This document shows, piece after piece, positions 1 to 9,030 of a DNA stretch of 64,000 nt. The position numbers were made by a program, and so were the translations under genes. The notes beneath the pieces are model-generated. The model did no database searches. It saw only the letters and a list, made by a program, of their open reading frames with translations, and had not been told where the DNA came from. Numbering within the stretch: the stretch's first letter is position 1; the number at the start of each line of letters is the position of its first letter. Location of the stretch: contig OZ253956.1 of NCBI GenBank assembly GCA_965267355.1, positions 2,914,001-2,978,000 of the forward strand, written 5' to 3'. Origin of the DNA: GCA-002793235 sp965267355 (GTDB lineage Bacteria > Bacteroidota > Bacteroidia > Flavobacteriales_E > Vicingaceae).

Positions 1-1259
1 TCGGTAACGGATTTACCCTGAACTTTAACATAATTAGCATCCTTTCTTAATCTTGTTCCTCTACAATCTGCGCATGTTGTTTTTCCTCTGTACCGAGAAA
101 GCATTACTCTATATTGTATTTTATAACTCTTTTTTTCAATGTATTTAAAAAACTTATCCAGTCCCTTAAAATATTGATTTCCTGTCCAGATTAATTGTTT
201 TTGTTCTTCCGTAAGTTCATAATAGGGCTTGTGTATTGGGAAATCAAACTCCATCGCATTCATTACCAATTCCTTCTTCCATTTTTGCATTTTCTCACCT
301 TTCCAACAAACCACAGCGTCCTCATAAATGGAAAGGTTTTTATTAGGAATAACCAAATTTTCATCAATTCCAATTACACTACCATAGCCTTCGCAAGTTT
401 TACAAGCGCCAACAGGGTTATTAAAACTAAAAAAATGGGGATTAGGTTCCTGAAACTCTATACCATCAGCTTCAAATCGGCTGTTAAAACTTTTAGATTT
501 TATTTTAACTCCATCATCTAAAACTACCTCACATTCTCCATTACCTTCAAAATAGGCCGTTTCAACACTATCAAATATTCTACTTACATTATCTTCATTA
601 TCATCTGTAACAAACCTATCTATTAAGAGTTTTATATAATTCTCTTTTATCTCTTTTGGATTTACTTTTTCTATTCTCTCAATTTTGTTATTTATCCAAA
701 CTCTTGTAAAGCCTTGTTTTTGTAACATATTAAGATACTCCTCTACAGGTTTATCACCAATTTTTATCGGAGAAAGTAAGTAAACCTTAATATTGATTGG
801 TAATACGGTAATATATTCAGCTACATTTTGCGAACTATCTCGTTTTACAATCTCTCCAGAAACAGGTGAATAAGTAATACCTATTCTTGCAAAAAGTAAT
901 TTTAGATAATCATATATTTCTGTAGAAGTTCCAACAGTTGAACGTTTATTTACTGTATTTACTTTTTGTTCTATAGCTACTGCTGGAGCAATACCATAAA
1001 TATGATCAACATCTGGTTTTTCTAGTTTACCTAAAAACTGACGAGCATAAGATGATAAACTCTCTACATATCTTCTTTGTCCTTCAGCAAACAAAGTATC
1101 AAATGCCAATGATGATTTTCCTGAACCCGAAAGCCCGGTAATTACTACAAATTTATTTCTAGGAATAGCAACATCAATATTTTTTAAATTATGCATTTTA
1201 GCACCTTTAATGTAAACGTGAGTTTTGGTGTTTATAGCTTCTTTTTCAGCTTTTAGCAT
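1..1259 (-). CDS. uvrA: UvrA, excinuclease ABC subunit A (N-terminal part, truncated by window edge)
   Basis: DNA damage recognition ATPase of the UvrABC nucleotide excision repair complex, cytoplasmic. Reading the minus strand from the ATG at 1257-1259 gives 419 residues without a stop, so the gene continues beyond position 1. Visible: the Walker A motif GLSGSGKSS at about residues 42-50, the following LAFDTLFAEGQRRYVESLS stretch typical of UvrA, the EQKVNTVNKRSTVGT segment, and the cysteine pairs (CKTCEGYG; TCADCRGTR) of the inserted zinc module. Full-length homologues are about 930-950 residues, so a little under half is present. It is divergent from the sigma factor gene at 1489. Confidence 0.97.
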   Translation of the reverse strand, partial: MLKAEKEAINTKTHVYIKGAKMHNLKNIDVAIPRNKFVVITGLSGSGKSSLAFDTLFAEGQRRYVESLSSYARQFLGKLEKPDVDHIYGIAPAVAIEQKVNTVNKRSTVGTSTEIYDYLKLLFARIGITYSPVSGEIVKRDSSQNVAEYITVLPINIKVYLLSPIKIGDKPVEEYLNMLQKQGFTRVWINNKIERIEKVNPKEIKENYIKLLIDRFVTDDNEDNVSRIFDSVETAYFEGNGECEVVLDDGVKIKSKSFNSRFEADGIEFQEPNPHFFSFNNPVGACKTCEGYGSVIGIDENLVIPNKNLSIYEDAVVCWKGEKMQKWKKELVMNAMEFDFPIHKPYYELTEEQKQLIWTGNQYFKGLDKFFKYIEKKSYKIQYRVMLSRYRGKTTCADCRGTRLRKDANYVKVQGKSVT

Positions 1260-1488
1260 AAATTAAAAATGTTAATTAATGTTAAGGCCAGTAAAATTAC
1301 TCTTCTTTTTAGTAGCTTTGAGGTAACGAAAAAAATAAATTTATGGTTAATGCAACATATTTTAATTTTTTGCGTTTATAATGATTGTTAACCAATAATT
1401 AAAAAAATCGCCTATAAGTAATATCTACTCTTTTTAAATAATAATGCTTGCATAAGCAATACAATTAACCATTAAAGAGGGAGATATT

Positions 1489-2076
1489 ATGAGACTTTCA
1501 GAACTTTCGGAAAAGGAATTGGTACAAGCTTACCTAAAAGGCAATGAACTTGCCATTGAACAATTAATCACACGCTTTAAAACTCAAGTTTATACTTACA
1601 TTATTTGTAAAGTAAAAAACAATGCATTGGCTGAAGATATCTTCCAAGATACTTTTATTAAAGTAATCAACACCATAAAAAAAGGAAAATATAATGATGA
1701 AGGTAAATTTTTACCATGGGTAATGCGTATTGCTCATAATTTAATTATTGATCATTACAGAAAAAGCTCCAGAATGCCTTTTGTAAAAGGGAATGATGAA
1801 TTTGATATTTTCGATATCATCAGAAACCCTGACCAAAATGTTCATGAAAACATGGAAAAACAGCAAGCATTAACTGAGGTTAAAAAATTAATCAAACATC
1901 TTCCTGCTGACCAAAAAGAAGTACTAATGATGCGTTTGTACTATGATATGAGCTTTAAGGAAATATCAGAAACAACCAATGTGAGCATTAATACTGCACT
2001 AGGAAGAATGCGTTATGCATTAATTAATCTGAGAAAATTAGCCGAAGAAAAAAAGATGAGCTTCATCATTCAATAA
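1489..2076 (+). CDS. ECF-type RNA polymerase sigma factor
   Basis: Alternative sigma-70 family factor of 195 residues. Region 2 lies at about residues 20-95 (FKTQVYTYI..AEDIFQDTFIKV..FLPWVMRIAHNLIIDHYRK, the core-binding and -10 recognition helices) and region 4 at about 130-185 (LPADQKEVLMMRLYYDMSFKEISE followed by the recognition helix NVSINTALGRMRYAL). No anti-sigma gene is adjacent; the next gene is a 66-residue protein of unknown role. The start ATG is preceded by AAAGAGGGAGATATT, one of the more purine-rich leaders in this window. Family assignment is firm; the regulon cannot be read from the sequence. Confidence 0.93.
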   Translation: MRLSELSEKELVQAYLKGNELAIEQLITRFKTQVYTYIICKVKNNALAEDIFQDTFIKVINTIKKGKYNDEGKFLPWVMRIAHNLIIDHYRKSSRMPFVKGNDEFDIFDIIRNPDQNVHENMEKQQALTEVKKLIKHLPADQKEVLMMRLYYDMSFKEISETTNVSINTALGRMRYALINLRKLAEEKKMSFIIQ

Positions 2077-2103
2077 TACTTTATTAGTTAGTTTTAGTTA
2101 GTG

Positions 2104-2140
2104 AAATGTTCAACTCTTAATCGGGTTGAACATTTTTTTT
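2104..2140 (+). terminator. Rho-independent terminator after the sigma factor gene
   Basis: Perfect inverted repeat AAATGTTCAAC (2104-2114) / GTTGAACATTT (2125-2135), with a T run to 2140. It separates the sigma gene from the 66-residue gene downstream. Confidence 0.85.
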
Positions 2141-2218
2141 GAATTATATACAATAAAATAAAAAGTACTGGCGTTTAATACTTCAACAAGCAAAACACTA
2201 ACTTAATTTAAAAAGCCT

Positions 2219-2419
2219 ATGCAAAATTTTACATTCTTTGATTTTAATGAAATATCAGAAAAAGAGCAAGAGTTAAAAGCTCTTTTGAAAAATGAAAATG
2301 AGGGGAATCAAAAATTTTCTCCAAAAGAAGAAACCATAAATAACATACTTAATTATTCAAAGGCATTAAGTATTAGAAAATCTAAAACAATAGATTGTAT
2401 TGAGTTAGTTTTAAACTAG
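2219..2419 (+). CDS. Small conserved-looking hypothetical protein (66 aa)
   Basis: Not recognised. A 66-residue, charged, probably helical soluble protein with no signal peptide or membrane segment; the centre is rich in Glu, Asn and Lys. It is isolated between two terminators (2104-2140 and 2421-2447) and so is probably transcribed on its own, downstream of the sigma factor. Ordinary codon use and the strong terminator right after its stop argue that it is real rather than a chance frame. Confidence 0.6.
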   Translation: MQNFTFFDFNEISEKEQELKALLKNENEGNQKFSPKEETINNILNYSKALSIRKSKTIDCIELVLN

Positions 2420-2420
2420 C

Positions 2421-2447
2421 AAAAGCCACGCTAAGCGTGGCTTTTTT
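2421..2447. terminator. Bidirectional terminator between convergent genes
   Basis: AAAAGCCACGC / GCGTGGCTTTT with a 3-nt loop (TAA), flanked by A run and T run on the two sides, so it can serve both the 66-aa gene (plus) and ridA (minus), whose stop codon at 2446-2448 sits in the T tract. Confidence 0.88.
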
Positions 2448-2823
2448 ATTTTACCGCAATAGCCGATATTTCTACATTCACATTTTTAGGTAAACAAGCA
2501 ACCTCTACGGTTTCTCTTGCTGGAAAATTATCAGTAAAATAAGTACCATAAACCTTATTAATTCTACTAAAATTCCCCATATCAGATATAAATATAGAGC
2601 ATTTTACCACATTCCTAAAATCCATACCTACCTCGTTTAACAAACCTTTTATGTTTTCCATTACTAACTTAGTTTCTGATTCTATGGAATCTAATTCTAA
2701 TTCGCTAGTTTTTGGATTAATGGCTATTTGCCCTGATGTATATAATGTATCTCCCACCAACACTGCTTGACTATATGGTCCTATAGGTTGCGGGGCGTTA
2801 TCACTTGAAATTGACTTTTTCAT
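2446..2823 (-). CDS. ridA: RidA/YjgF family enamine/imine deaminase
   Basis: 125 residues, the full length of RidA. The family hydrolyses reactive enamine/imine intermediates (for example 2-aminoacrylate from PLP-dependent dehydratases), releasing ammonia; it is a cytosolic trimer. Visible hallmarks: PQPIGPYSQAV near the N-terminus, LYTSGQIA, the active-site arginine in PARETVEV (about R103) and the terminal VNVEISAIAV with the conserved Glu. Divergent from the antiporter gene at 2910, with a perfect palindrome between them. Confidence 0.96.
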   Translation of the reverse strand: MKKSISSDNAPQPIGPYSQAVLVGDTLYTSGQIAINPKTSELELDSIESETKLVMENIKGLLNEVGMDFRNVVKCSIFISDMGNFSRINKVYGTYFTDNFPARETVEVACLPKNVNVEISAIAVK

Positions 2824-2849
2824 ATTCTTAAATTTTTAGACGCTGACAA

Positions 2850-2876
2850 ATATCATTATTTATTTAATAATGATAT
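2850..2876. promoter_or_regulatory. Perfect 11-bp-arm palindrome in the ridA / antiporter divergent promoter
   Basis: ATATCATTATT (2850-2860), 5-nt spacer, AATAATGATAT (2866-2876). It sits 27 bp from the ridA start and 34 bp from the antiporter start. There is no T run on either side and it lies upstream of both genes, so an operator is more likely than a terminator. The regulator is unknown. Confidence 0.5.
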
Positions 2877-2909
2877 GCTACTTTAGTGGTACACACTTAA
2901 CTTATCAAA

Positions 2910-5795
2910 ATGATTCCTTTTAAAAGCTTCATCCAAAGATTAATCATTTTAATCACACTATTTACTGTTTTTGCTACAAATAGATTAGTTTTCGCTACAA
3001 ATGATCAAAATCACGCTACTACAGTAACTGAGGTTGTTGCACATCATGAAGAACATCATACTGATACATCTCCTCTATTCTTTATTATAATAGCTGTTAT
3101 TATTGGAGCCGCTACCCGCTTTCTGTTTCAAAAAAGTGTAATACCTTTTACAGTTATTCTGCTGTTAATTGGTATTGGATTAGGTATATTAGGAAGGTTC
3201 AACTATCTAGATATTTATGAAATTGGTTCATCTACTCTAGATTTTACCTTTTTAGATAAATCTATTAATTGGGCTGCCAATATAGACCCTCACTTATTAC
3301 TTTATGTATTCTTACCCATTTTAATATTTGAGGCTGCTTTTGCAATGGATGTTCACGTTTTTAAGAAAACATTTACTAATGCAACAATCATGGCTGTACC
3401 TGGCATTATTGTGGCCATTGTTCTTTCGGCTGGTTTAGTAATGATACTTAATCATTTTGGTATCGGAATACCAAAATGGAATTGGACTATCTCTATACTA
3501 TTTGGCGCTGTAGTTAGCGCAACAGATCCTGTAGCAGTAGTTTCCATACTTAAAGAATTGGGGGCAAGTAAAAAATTGGGAACATTAATTGAAGGTGAAT
3601 CTTTATTGAATGATGGAACTGCTATTGTAATCTTCATGGTTATTTTTCTTGGATTAACTGGTGCTGGAGTTGATAACTCCCCTATTCTAGAGTTTGTTAG
3701 GGTTTCGTTTGGTGGTGTTGCCATTGGGTTGATTATTGGTTACTTAATCATTAAATGGGTTAAAAAGGTATTTAATGATGCTTTGGTTGAAATTAGTGTA
3801 ATCATTGCAGCAGCCTATATCACCTTCTTTATTGCTGAACATTTTTTCCATGTATCAGGAGTATTAGCATTAGTAGCATTTGGGTTAGTGATGGCCAGTT
3901 CAGGAAGGACAAAAATTAGCCCTGAAGTACAACACTTCTTACACGAATTTTGGGAGCTTGCTGCATTTATTGCTAACACATTAATTTTTTTAATTGTTGG
4001 TGTTGTAATTGCTGAAAGAACTGTATTTACAAACAATGATATTATTATTCTACTACTAATTTATGTTGGAGTGTTTATAGTTAGAGGCATTGTTATTACA
4101 CTATTTTACCCTGCCATGAAACGAATTGGTTATGGATTAGACAAGAAAGATGCTATTGTGGTTTGGTATGGAGCATTAAGAGGTGCCATTGGATTAGCTC
4201 TTGCGTTGATTGTTGCTAATAGTTCAGAAATTGATAAAGAAATCAGAGATCAGTTTTTATTCTTTACAGCTGGTATAGTAACATTAACATTATTAATTAA
4301 TGCTACAACTATTAAAGCTTTAGTAAATAAATTGGGTTTAACAAAACTCTCTGCTGCTAAGATTATGACCATTAATAGTGCTAACACTTATGTTCAACAA
4401 AGTGCTGAGAAAAACATTGAACAATTAAAATCTGACAGGTATTTAAAAAGAGCCAACTGGAAATCTGTAAGGAAATTTTTACCTGAATATGAAATGCATG
4501 AATTATCTATAGATGTAGAGAAAGAAATGGCTGTAGCTGAATCCAGAACTAGAATTTTAGAGAAGGAAAAAAGTAGTTACTGGCATCAATTTAAAAATGG
4601 ATTGTTAGGTGCTGAAGCTTATCAAATTCTTACAGGTGATATAAATGATGTTTTAGATTCCAAAGGTCAATTCTCTTTATCCAGTAGAGGCGACATGGAA
4701 AATCTGTTAAAAACTCCTACTTTCTTAAGTAAGGCTCAGAACTTCCCTTTAGTAGGGTTTATTGCTAAACAAATGTTTTTTGAACGCTTGACTATTAGCT
4801 ATGATTGTGCTAAAGGTTTTGTTGCTGCACAAGAGGAATGCTTAAAACTGATTGAAAGTATGTACCGTGCTGCAGATGAATCAGAGAAAGCAAACCTTCA
4901 AGTTGTTGAGGAAGAGGTCTTAAAAAATAGAATTCAAGGGCTCACCTTTTTAAGAAATTTAGGAAAAGAGTATCCCGAAATTTATGGTGCAATTGCTACA
5001 AGAGAAGCTATTAGAACAATGTTAAACTATGAAAAACACACTGTTGAACGATTGCAAAAAAGAGGAAGAATTGCGGGCGGTGAAGCAGAAAAGATGATTC
5101 AGGATATTGAAAGTAGAATGAAAGAACTACGTGATACGCCTCCATTATTTGAATTACCTGATTCTGGAGATTTATTAGCGGAAGTTGACTGGTTAAAAGA
5201 TGTTGACCATGCATCTTTCCATAAAATTGCAAAGAAATTTGAAAGCAAGATTTTTAACACTGGTGATACATTATTTACTGAAGGTAAAACAACAGATGGA
5301 ATGTATATCATTGTGAGAGGCAATATTCGTGTTACTATTAAAGAAGAATTAGTTGATGTTTTAGGTCCAGGTAATACTATTGGTGAAGTTGCTGCTTTAA
5401 ATAAAAATAAAAGAACTGCTACTGTAACAGCCGAATCTCCTTTGACAGTATTGTGGATTTCATCCAAAGGTTTACAACAGCTAATTGAAGATTACCCTGA
5501 GATTGACAAAACCATATGGAACATCACAGCTAAAAGGTATGCATATTATCTGCTAAAAGATATAAAACCTTATAACAAGCTAAATAAGAATCAATTCAAA
5601 AAAGAAATTGATAAAGGCAAAGTAACCATCTATCACACTTCAAAGAATATAGATTTAAAAGATAATGTTGCTGTTTTAATAAATGGAGTTGCTGTAGTGA
5701 ATGGCGAAGAGATTGAAGCTCCAACAGTATTAAAAGACAACAACTTCTTAATTAAAAAAGATACTCGATTGTTTTCTGTTAATGAATTATCTTAA
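2910..5795 (+). CDS. Na+/H+ antiporter (CPA1/NhaP type) with C-terminal cyclic nucleotide-binding domain
   Basis: 961 residues. An N-terminal hydrophobic leader is followed by a CPA1 antiporter domain of about 12 membrane segments (roughly residues 55-475). Ion-translocation signatures are visible: SATDPVAV (D206), GESLLNDGTA (N234-D235) and WYGALRGAIGLA (about 420-430). A long soluble tail follows; around residues 770-875 it folds as a cNMP-binding domain, with IGEVAALNKNKRTATV holding both the phosphate-cassette Glu (about 824) and Arg, so nucleotide binding is plausible. It exchanges cytoplasmic Na+ (or K+) for H+ at the inner membrane. The 3' end overlaps the convergent K+ channel gene by 9 bp. 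Confidence 0.93.
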   Translation: MIPFKSFIQRLIILITLFTVFATNRLVFATNDQNHATTVTEVVAHHEEHHTDTSPLFFIIIAVIIGAATRFLFQKSVIPFTVILLLIGIGLGILGRFNYLDIYEIGSSTLDFTFLDKSINWAANIDPHLLLYVFLPILIFEAAFAMDVHVFKKTFTNATIMAVPGIIVAIVLSAGLVMILNHFGIGIPKWNWTISILFGAVVSATDPVAVVSILKELGASKKLGTLIEGESLLNDGTAIVIFMVIFLGLTGAGVDNSPILEFVRVSFGGVAIGLIIGYLIIKWVKKVFNDALVEISVIIAAAYITFFIAEHFFHVSGVLALVAFGLVMASSGRTKISPEVQHFLHEFWELAAFIANTLIFLIVGVVIAERTVFTNNDIIILLLIYVGVFIVRGIVITLFYPAMKRIGYGLDKKDAIVVWYGALRGAIGLALALIVANSSEIDKEIRDQFLFFTAGIVTLTLLINATTIKALVNKLGLTKLSAAKIMTINSANTYVQQSAEKNIEQLKSDRYLKRANWKSVRKFLPEYEMHELSIDVEKEMAVAESRTRILEKEKSSYWHQFKNGLLGAEAYQILTGDINDVLDSKGQFSLSSRGDMENLLKTPTFLSKAQNFPLVGFIAKQMFFERLTISYDCAKGFVAAQEECLKLIESMYRAADESEKANLQVVEEEVLKNRIQGLTFLRNLGKEYPEIYGAIATREAIRTMLNYEKHTVERLQKRGRIAGGEAEKMIQDIESRMKELRDTPPLFELPDSGDLLAEVDWLKDVDHASFHKIAKKFESKIFNTGDTLFTEGKTTDGMYIIVRGNIRVTIKEELVDVLGPGNTIGEVAALNKNKRTATVTAESPLTVLWISSKGLQQLIEDYPEIDKTIWNITAKRYAYYLLKDIKPYNKLNKNQFKKEIDKGKVTIYHTSKNIDLKDNVAVLINGVAVVNGEEIEAPTVLKDNNFLIKKDTRLFSVNELS

Positions 5796-7469
5796 GATTT
5801 TCCGTACGAAAGCAACGGTAAAATAACTCATTAAAAAAAGTCCCATCCACCCTTCTACTACAGAAACACCTCTACTCAAGCCTTCAGGGTAATAATCTCC
5901 ATACCCTATAGTTAAAAATGTAATAGCACTATGGTAAAAACACGTTTGCACATATGATAACCCATCAGTTGCGCCTACAGAATTAATGATATTACCCAGA
6001 TTAAAAAAAGGCAACAACAGGTAAATTATACTAAAAGAAATATATACCACTATCATACTGAACAATACTCTCAAAGGACTCGTAGCATATAAACCCATTT
6101 TATCAAAAATAAGCCACCTAAAAGCATATTTTGGAAATTTAAGATACTCCTTCCCTCCCTTACTTATTGCTTCTTTAAAATCTGCTGCTAACTCAAATCG
6201 TTTAAACATAATGTAAGCTTCATCTTCGTCTTCATATTGCCCGCTTTGATCAAAATTTTCCTTAAGATTATTAAACTGTTCAGATTTTTCTCGCAATGAA
6301 GTATCATTTTGACTTAAAATCAAATCTTTAATGTTGTTGATTTTCCAGTCAATAATAATTCGCCCCAAATTACGCATTCCATTTAGATAGAGAGTTTTAA
6401 TGTGAACTGCATGATCGAGAGGTTTCATATCAACAATATCTCTTAAAACCGTTTCAGATAAATCTATTACATCTACCTTGTTTACCCTTAAATCTAAGTA
6501 AACATCTAACCTTGAGCCTTTAAAAGATATTTTATTGGCAGTACATCCAGAAAATGACAATCTTCCTGAACCAAAATCTACGTATTCAAAAAAAACTGCA
6601 GCATTTCCGAAATTCATTAGTTTAAATGACATGTCACTATTACCAAAACGCGCATATCTAAAGTTAAACCTTCCACTTTTTATTTCTGATTCATCAAAAG
6701 TTACATAACCATCTTTAAATACAGCCCTTCTAAAATCTACTCTTCCACTACCAAACTCTACTGTTCTAAAATCAATGGTTTGGTTACCAAATTTTGCTTT
6801 CTGAAAACCAATGTCTCCTTTACCAAACCTCGAAAAATGAAACTTTACTTTACTATCGTAAAAATCAACACTATTAAAGTTTGCATTTCCATCACCAAAA
6901 TTGGCATTTACAAAAGATACAACTCCTCCATAAAATTTAGATGAGCCAAACAACACATCTCCATTCCCAAACTTTACATACTGAAAACTTATTTCGCCAT
7001 TTCCAAACTCAACATTCTTAAACTCCAGAGGAGTATCAGAAAATTCGCACTGATAAAAAGAAACATTACCATGTGCAAATACAGTATCATTAAACTTCAC
7101 CTCTCCTTTAAAATCAATGTAAGAAAAATCGGTACGTAAAGTACAATCAAAAAATGCGTTTTGAGCACTAAAATTATTGAGTTGAATATGCGTTAACTCC
7201 TCATAATCAATCAACTTTTTATACTCTGAAATAGAAAAATTTTTCACATAGCATCTATCTATGTTTATATCTTCTTCACGCTTTAGTTTTTCATAAATCT
7301 CTTCTTTGGTTAAATAACCATATTTAGTTTTTGTTACGAGCTTGTTTTCTACATAAGTTCTAATAATAACTGTCTTATCACAGTTGTTGTTTTCGTACTG
7401 AAAAGGTTCGCTTAAAATTTCGGCTGTATATGTTGCAATTCTACTTTCCATGCTGCTATAAATATACAA
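5787..7469 (-). CDS. Two-TM potassium channel with N-terminal 12-residue Phe repeats (pentapeptide-like)
   Basis: 560 residues. The C-terminus (about 465-560) is a two-TM K+ channel: a membrane helix, a pore helix, the selectivity filter TIGYGD at 520-525 and a second helix. Residues 131-310 hold 15 tandem units of exactly 12 residues with Phe at unit positions 1 and 8 (F-G-x-G-x-x-x-F); F131, 143, 155, 167 ... 299 are all in register, with one Ile at 263. This resembles the F-rich pentapeptide-repeat subfamily and probably forms a cytosolic beta-helix. A linker with an acidic patch (about 395-440) joins it to the channel. An ATG at residue 7 (7451) is an alternative start. Channel assignment is firm; gating ligand unknown. 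Confidence 0.88.
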   Translation of the reverse strand: MYIYSSMESRIATYTAEILSEPFQYENNNCDKTVIIRTYVENKLVTKTKYGYLTKEEIYEKLKREEDINIDRCYVKNFSISEYKKLIDYEELTHIQLNNFSAQNAFFDCTLRTDFSYIDFKGEVKFNDTVFAHGNVSFYQCEFSDTPLEFKNVEFGNGEISFQYVKFGNGDVLFGSSKFYGGVVSFVNANFGDGNANFNSVDFYDSKVKFHFSRFGKGDIGFQKAKFGNQTIDFRTVEFGSGRVDFRRAVFKDGYVTFDESEIKSGRFNFRYARFGNSDMSFKLMNFGNAAVFFEYVDFGSGRLSFSGCTANKISFKGSRLDVYLDLRVNKVDVIDLSETVLRDIVDMKPLDHAVHIKTLYLNGMRNLGRIIIDWKINNIKDLILSQNDTSLREKSEQFNNLKENFDQSGQYEDEDEAYIMFKRFELAADFKEAISKGGKEYLKFPKYAFRWLIFDKMGLYATSPLRVLFSMIVVYISFSIIYLLLPFFNLGNIINSVGATDGLSYVQTCFYHSAITFLTIGYGDYYPEGLSRGVSVVEGWMGLFLMSYFTVAFVRKILR

Positions 7470-7499
7470 GTAAGTTTATAAATTCCTTAATTTTATAGG

Positions 7500-7982
7500 A
7501 TGAGAATTATCATAGCATTAATATTAGTTGTTTCTAGCATAATTGTTAGTGCCCAAATAGAAACATTTGAGCAATTCTCAGATTTTGAGGAGCAATATTT
7601 ACAGCCTAATAATTCTGATACAACTTATATCATAAACTTTTGGGCTACCTGGTGTGTTCCCTGCGTTAAAGAATTACCCTATTTTGAAGAGTTAAATGCT
7701 AAATATACCAAGCATCCTATAAAAGTTATACTGGTAAGTTTAGATTTTACAGAAGAAGCTGTTACCAAGTTTATTGCTAAAAAAGGAATAAAAAGTAAAG
7801 TTGTCTTGCTCACTGATAGCAAAACCAATAACTGGATTGATAAAGTTGATCCGAATTGGTCTGGTGCAATACCTATTACTTTATTTTTAAAGGGAAATTT
7901 AAAGGAATTTTACGAAAAAGATTATCATAATTTAAAAGAATTAGAGACTGATTTATTAAAAATAAAAAACAACAAACCATGA
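7500..7982 (+). CDS. TlpA-like thioredoxin-fold protein, exported
   Basis: 160 residues: an N-terminal signal peptide (cleavage near VSA-Q), then a thioredoxin fold with the WCVPC redox motif (C52, C55) and the cis-Pro segment GAIPITLF. TlpA/ResA-type proteins reduce disulfides or serve cytochrome c and envelope protein maturation outside the cytoplasmic membrane. The stop overlaps the next start (ATGA at 7979-7982), so the two are translationally coupled. Confidence 0.9.
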   Translation: MRIIIALILVVSSIIVSAQIETFEQFSDFEEQYLQPNNSDTTYIINFWATWCVPCVKELPYFEELNAKYTKHPIKVILVSLDFTEEAVTKFIAKKGIKSKVVLLTDSKTNNWIDKVDPNWSGAIPITLFLKGNLKEFYEKDYHNLKELETDLLKIKNNKP

Positions 7983-8569
7983 AAAAAATACTAGTTAGCT
8001 TAGCATTAATAATGATTAGTGGAATTATATTAGCTCAAGGCTATAAAATTGGAGACACTGCAACGGATTTTAAACTAAAAGGAACTGATGATAAAATACA
8101 TTCCTTAGCAGAATTAAGAGGCTCAAAAGGATACATTGTGATTTTCACTTGTAACCATTGCCCATTTTCAAAAATGTATGAAGACAGGATTATTGCTTTG
8201 CAAGAAAAGTACAAAGACAAAGGTTACCCTGTTGTTGCCATTAACCCAAATGATCCCGCAGTAAATGAAGAGGATAGTTTTGAAAAAATGAAAATTAGAG
8301 CTAGAAAGAAAAAATTTAATTTTTGGTATTTGTTTGATGAAGGACAAAAAATATACCCACAATATGGTGCCACCAAAACACCCCACGTATTTTTACTAGA
8401 TAAAAACAAAGTAGTTCAGTACATTGGTGCAATTGATGACAATGCAAGAGATGCAAATGCAGTAGAAGAAAAATTCTTAGAAAACGCCATTGAAGCATTA
8501 ATTGCAGATAAAAAGCCAAACCCAACTATTACTAAAGCAATAGGTTGCACCATTAAAACCAAAAAGTAA
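7979..8569 (+). CDS. Thioredoxin/AhpC-TSA-like exported protein
   Basis: 196 residues with a signal peptide (cleavage near ILA-Q). A redoxin-type domain contains the CNHC motif (C58, C61, in FTCNHCPFSK), the hallmark of a Bacteroidota thioredoxin-like group related to peroxiredoxins, and the cis-Pro region ATKTPHVFLLD. It is coupled to the preceding TlpA-like gene through a 4-bp overlap, which suggests a two-protein envelope thiol system. The exact substrate is not evident. Confidence 0.88.
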   Translation: MKKILVSLALIMISGIILAQGYKIGDTATDFKLKGTDDKIHSLAELRGSKGYIVIFTCNHCPFSKMYEDRIIALQEKYKDKGYPVVAINPNDPAVNEEDSFEKMKIRARKKKFNFWYLFDEGQKIYPQYGATKTPHVFLLDKNKVVQYIGAIDDNARDANAVEEKFLENAIEALIADKKPNPTITKAIGCTIKTKK

Positions 8570-8573
8570 TTTA

Positions 8574-8831
8574 ATGGTTACAGATAAAGAATTTAAAAAA
8601 CTGCGCTTAAAACAAAAAATAACTCATCTGCAAATGGCGGGTGAGTTTATTACCGAACGCTATTTTTTAAATAACCGGGTTTATCTTTATCTATACAATG
8701 GCTTTTTTGTGGAAGTATGGATGCGTTTGGGGTTTGATGAAGTTTACTCAGTAGATATTGCTCCAGAAATGACACTAAAAGAAGCTTACTTAGGAAAAAT
8801 AGATTTAAAAAAATTGGGATTAGAAATTTAA
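8574..8831 (+). CDS. Conserved hypothetical protein (85 aa)
   Basis: Not recognised by name. 85 residues, no signal peptide. The N-terminal half looks helical and basic, the rest is a mix of aromatic and acidic residues (YLYLYNGFFVEVWMRLGFDEV). It starts 4 nt after the thioredoxin gene, so it is part of the same operon. Its stop codon overlaps that of the convergent 49-residue gene by 3 nt. Confidence 0.7.
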   Translation: MVTDKEFKKLRLKQKITHLQMAGEFITERYFLNNRVYLYLYNGFFVEVWMRLGFDEVYSVDIAPEMTLKEAYLGKIDLKKLGLEI

Positions 8832-8977
8832 TCCAGAGCTCGTTTGGTAACATAAGTTCTCCAGCCTAAAATAGCTAACTGAAATTTATTGAACTTAGCA
8901 GGATCCATTCTTCGTTTAGAAAAACTTGGTAATAGTAGTTTGTTAATCTTGGCTAAGATTTTAAAAAGCTGCTTCAT
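8828..8977 (-). CDS. Small conserved basic protein (49 aa)
   Basis: Translating the minus strand from the ATG at 8975-8977 gives 49 residues beginning MKQLFKILAKINKLLLPSFS and ending GWRTYVTKRALD. The pattern (amphipathic N-terminus, PSxSKRR, FQLAILGWRxYVT) matches tiny proteins I associate with Flavobacteriia, sometimes mislabelled SsrA-binding; that recollection is uncertain. It is divergent from the AraC gene at 9031 and overlaps the end of the 85-aa gene by 4 bp. Confidence 0.6.
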   Translation of the reverse strand: MKQLFKILAKINKLLLPSFSKRRMDPAKFNKFQLAILGWRTYVTKRALD

Positions 8978-9030
8978 ACTTCAAAAGTACAAATTTGCAG
9001 TTATAACAGTTTCTGTTTAACTTTAGGCTA

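Noticed and set aside
1313..1320. TAGCTTTG as a promoter element for the sigma gene
   Set aside because: It matches the -7 consensus but there is no TTG at a suitable distance upstream and it is about 170 bp from the start codon.
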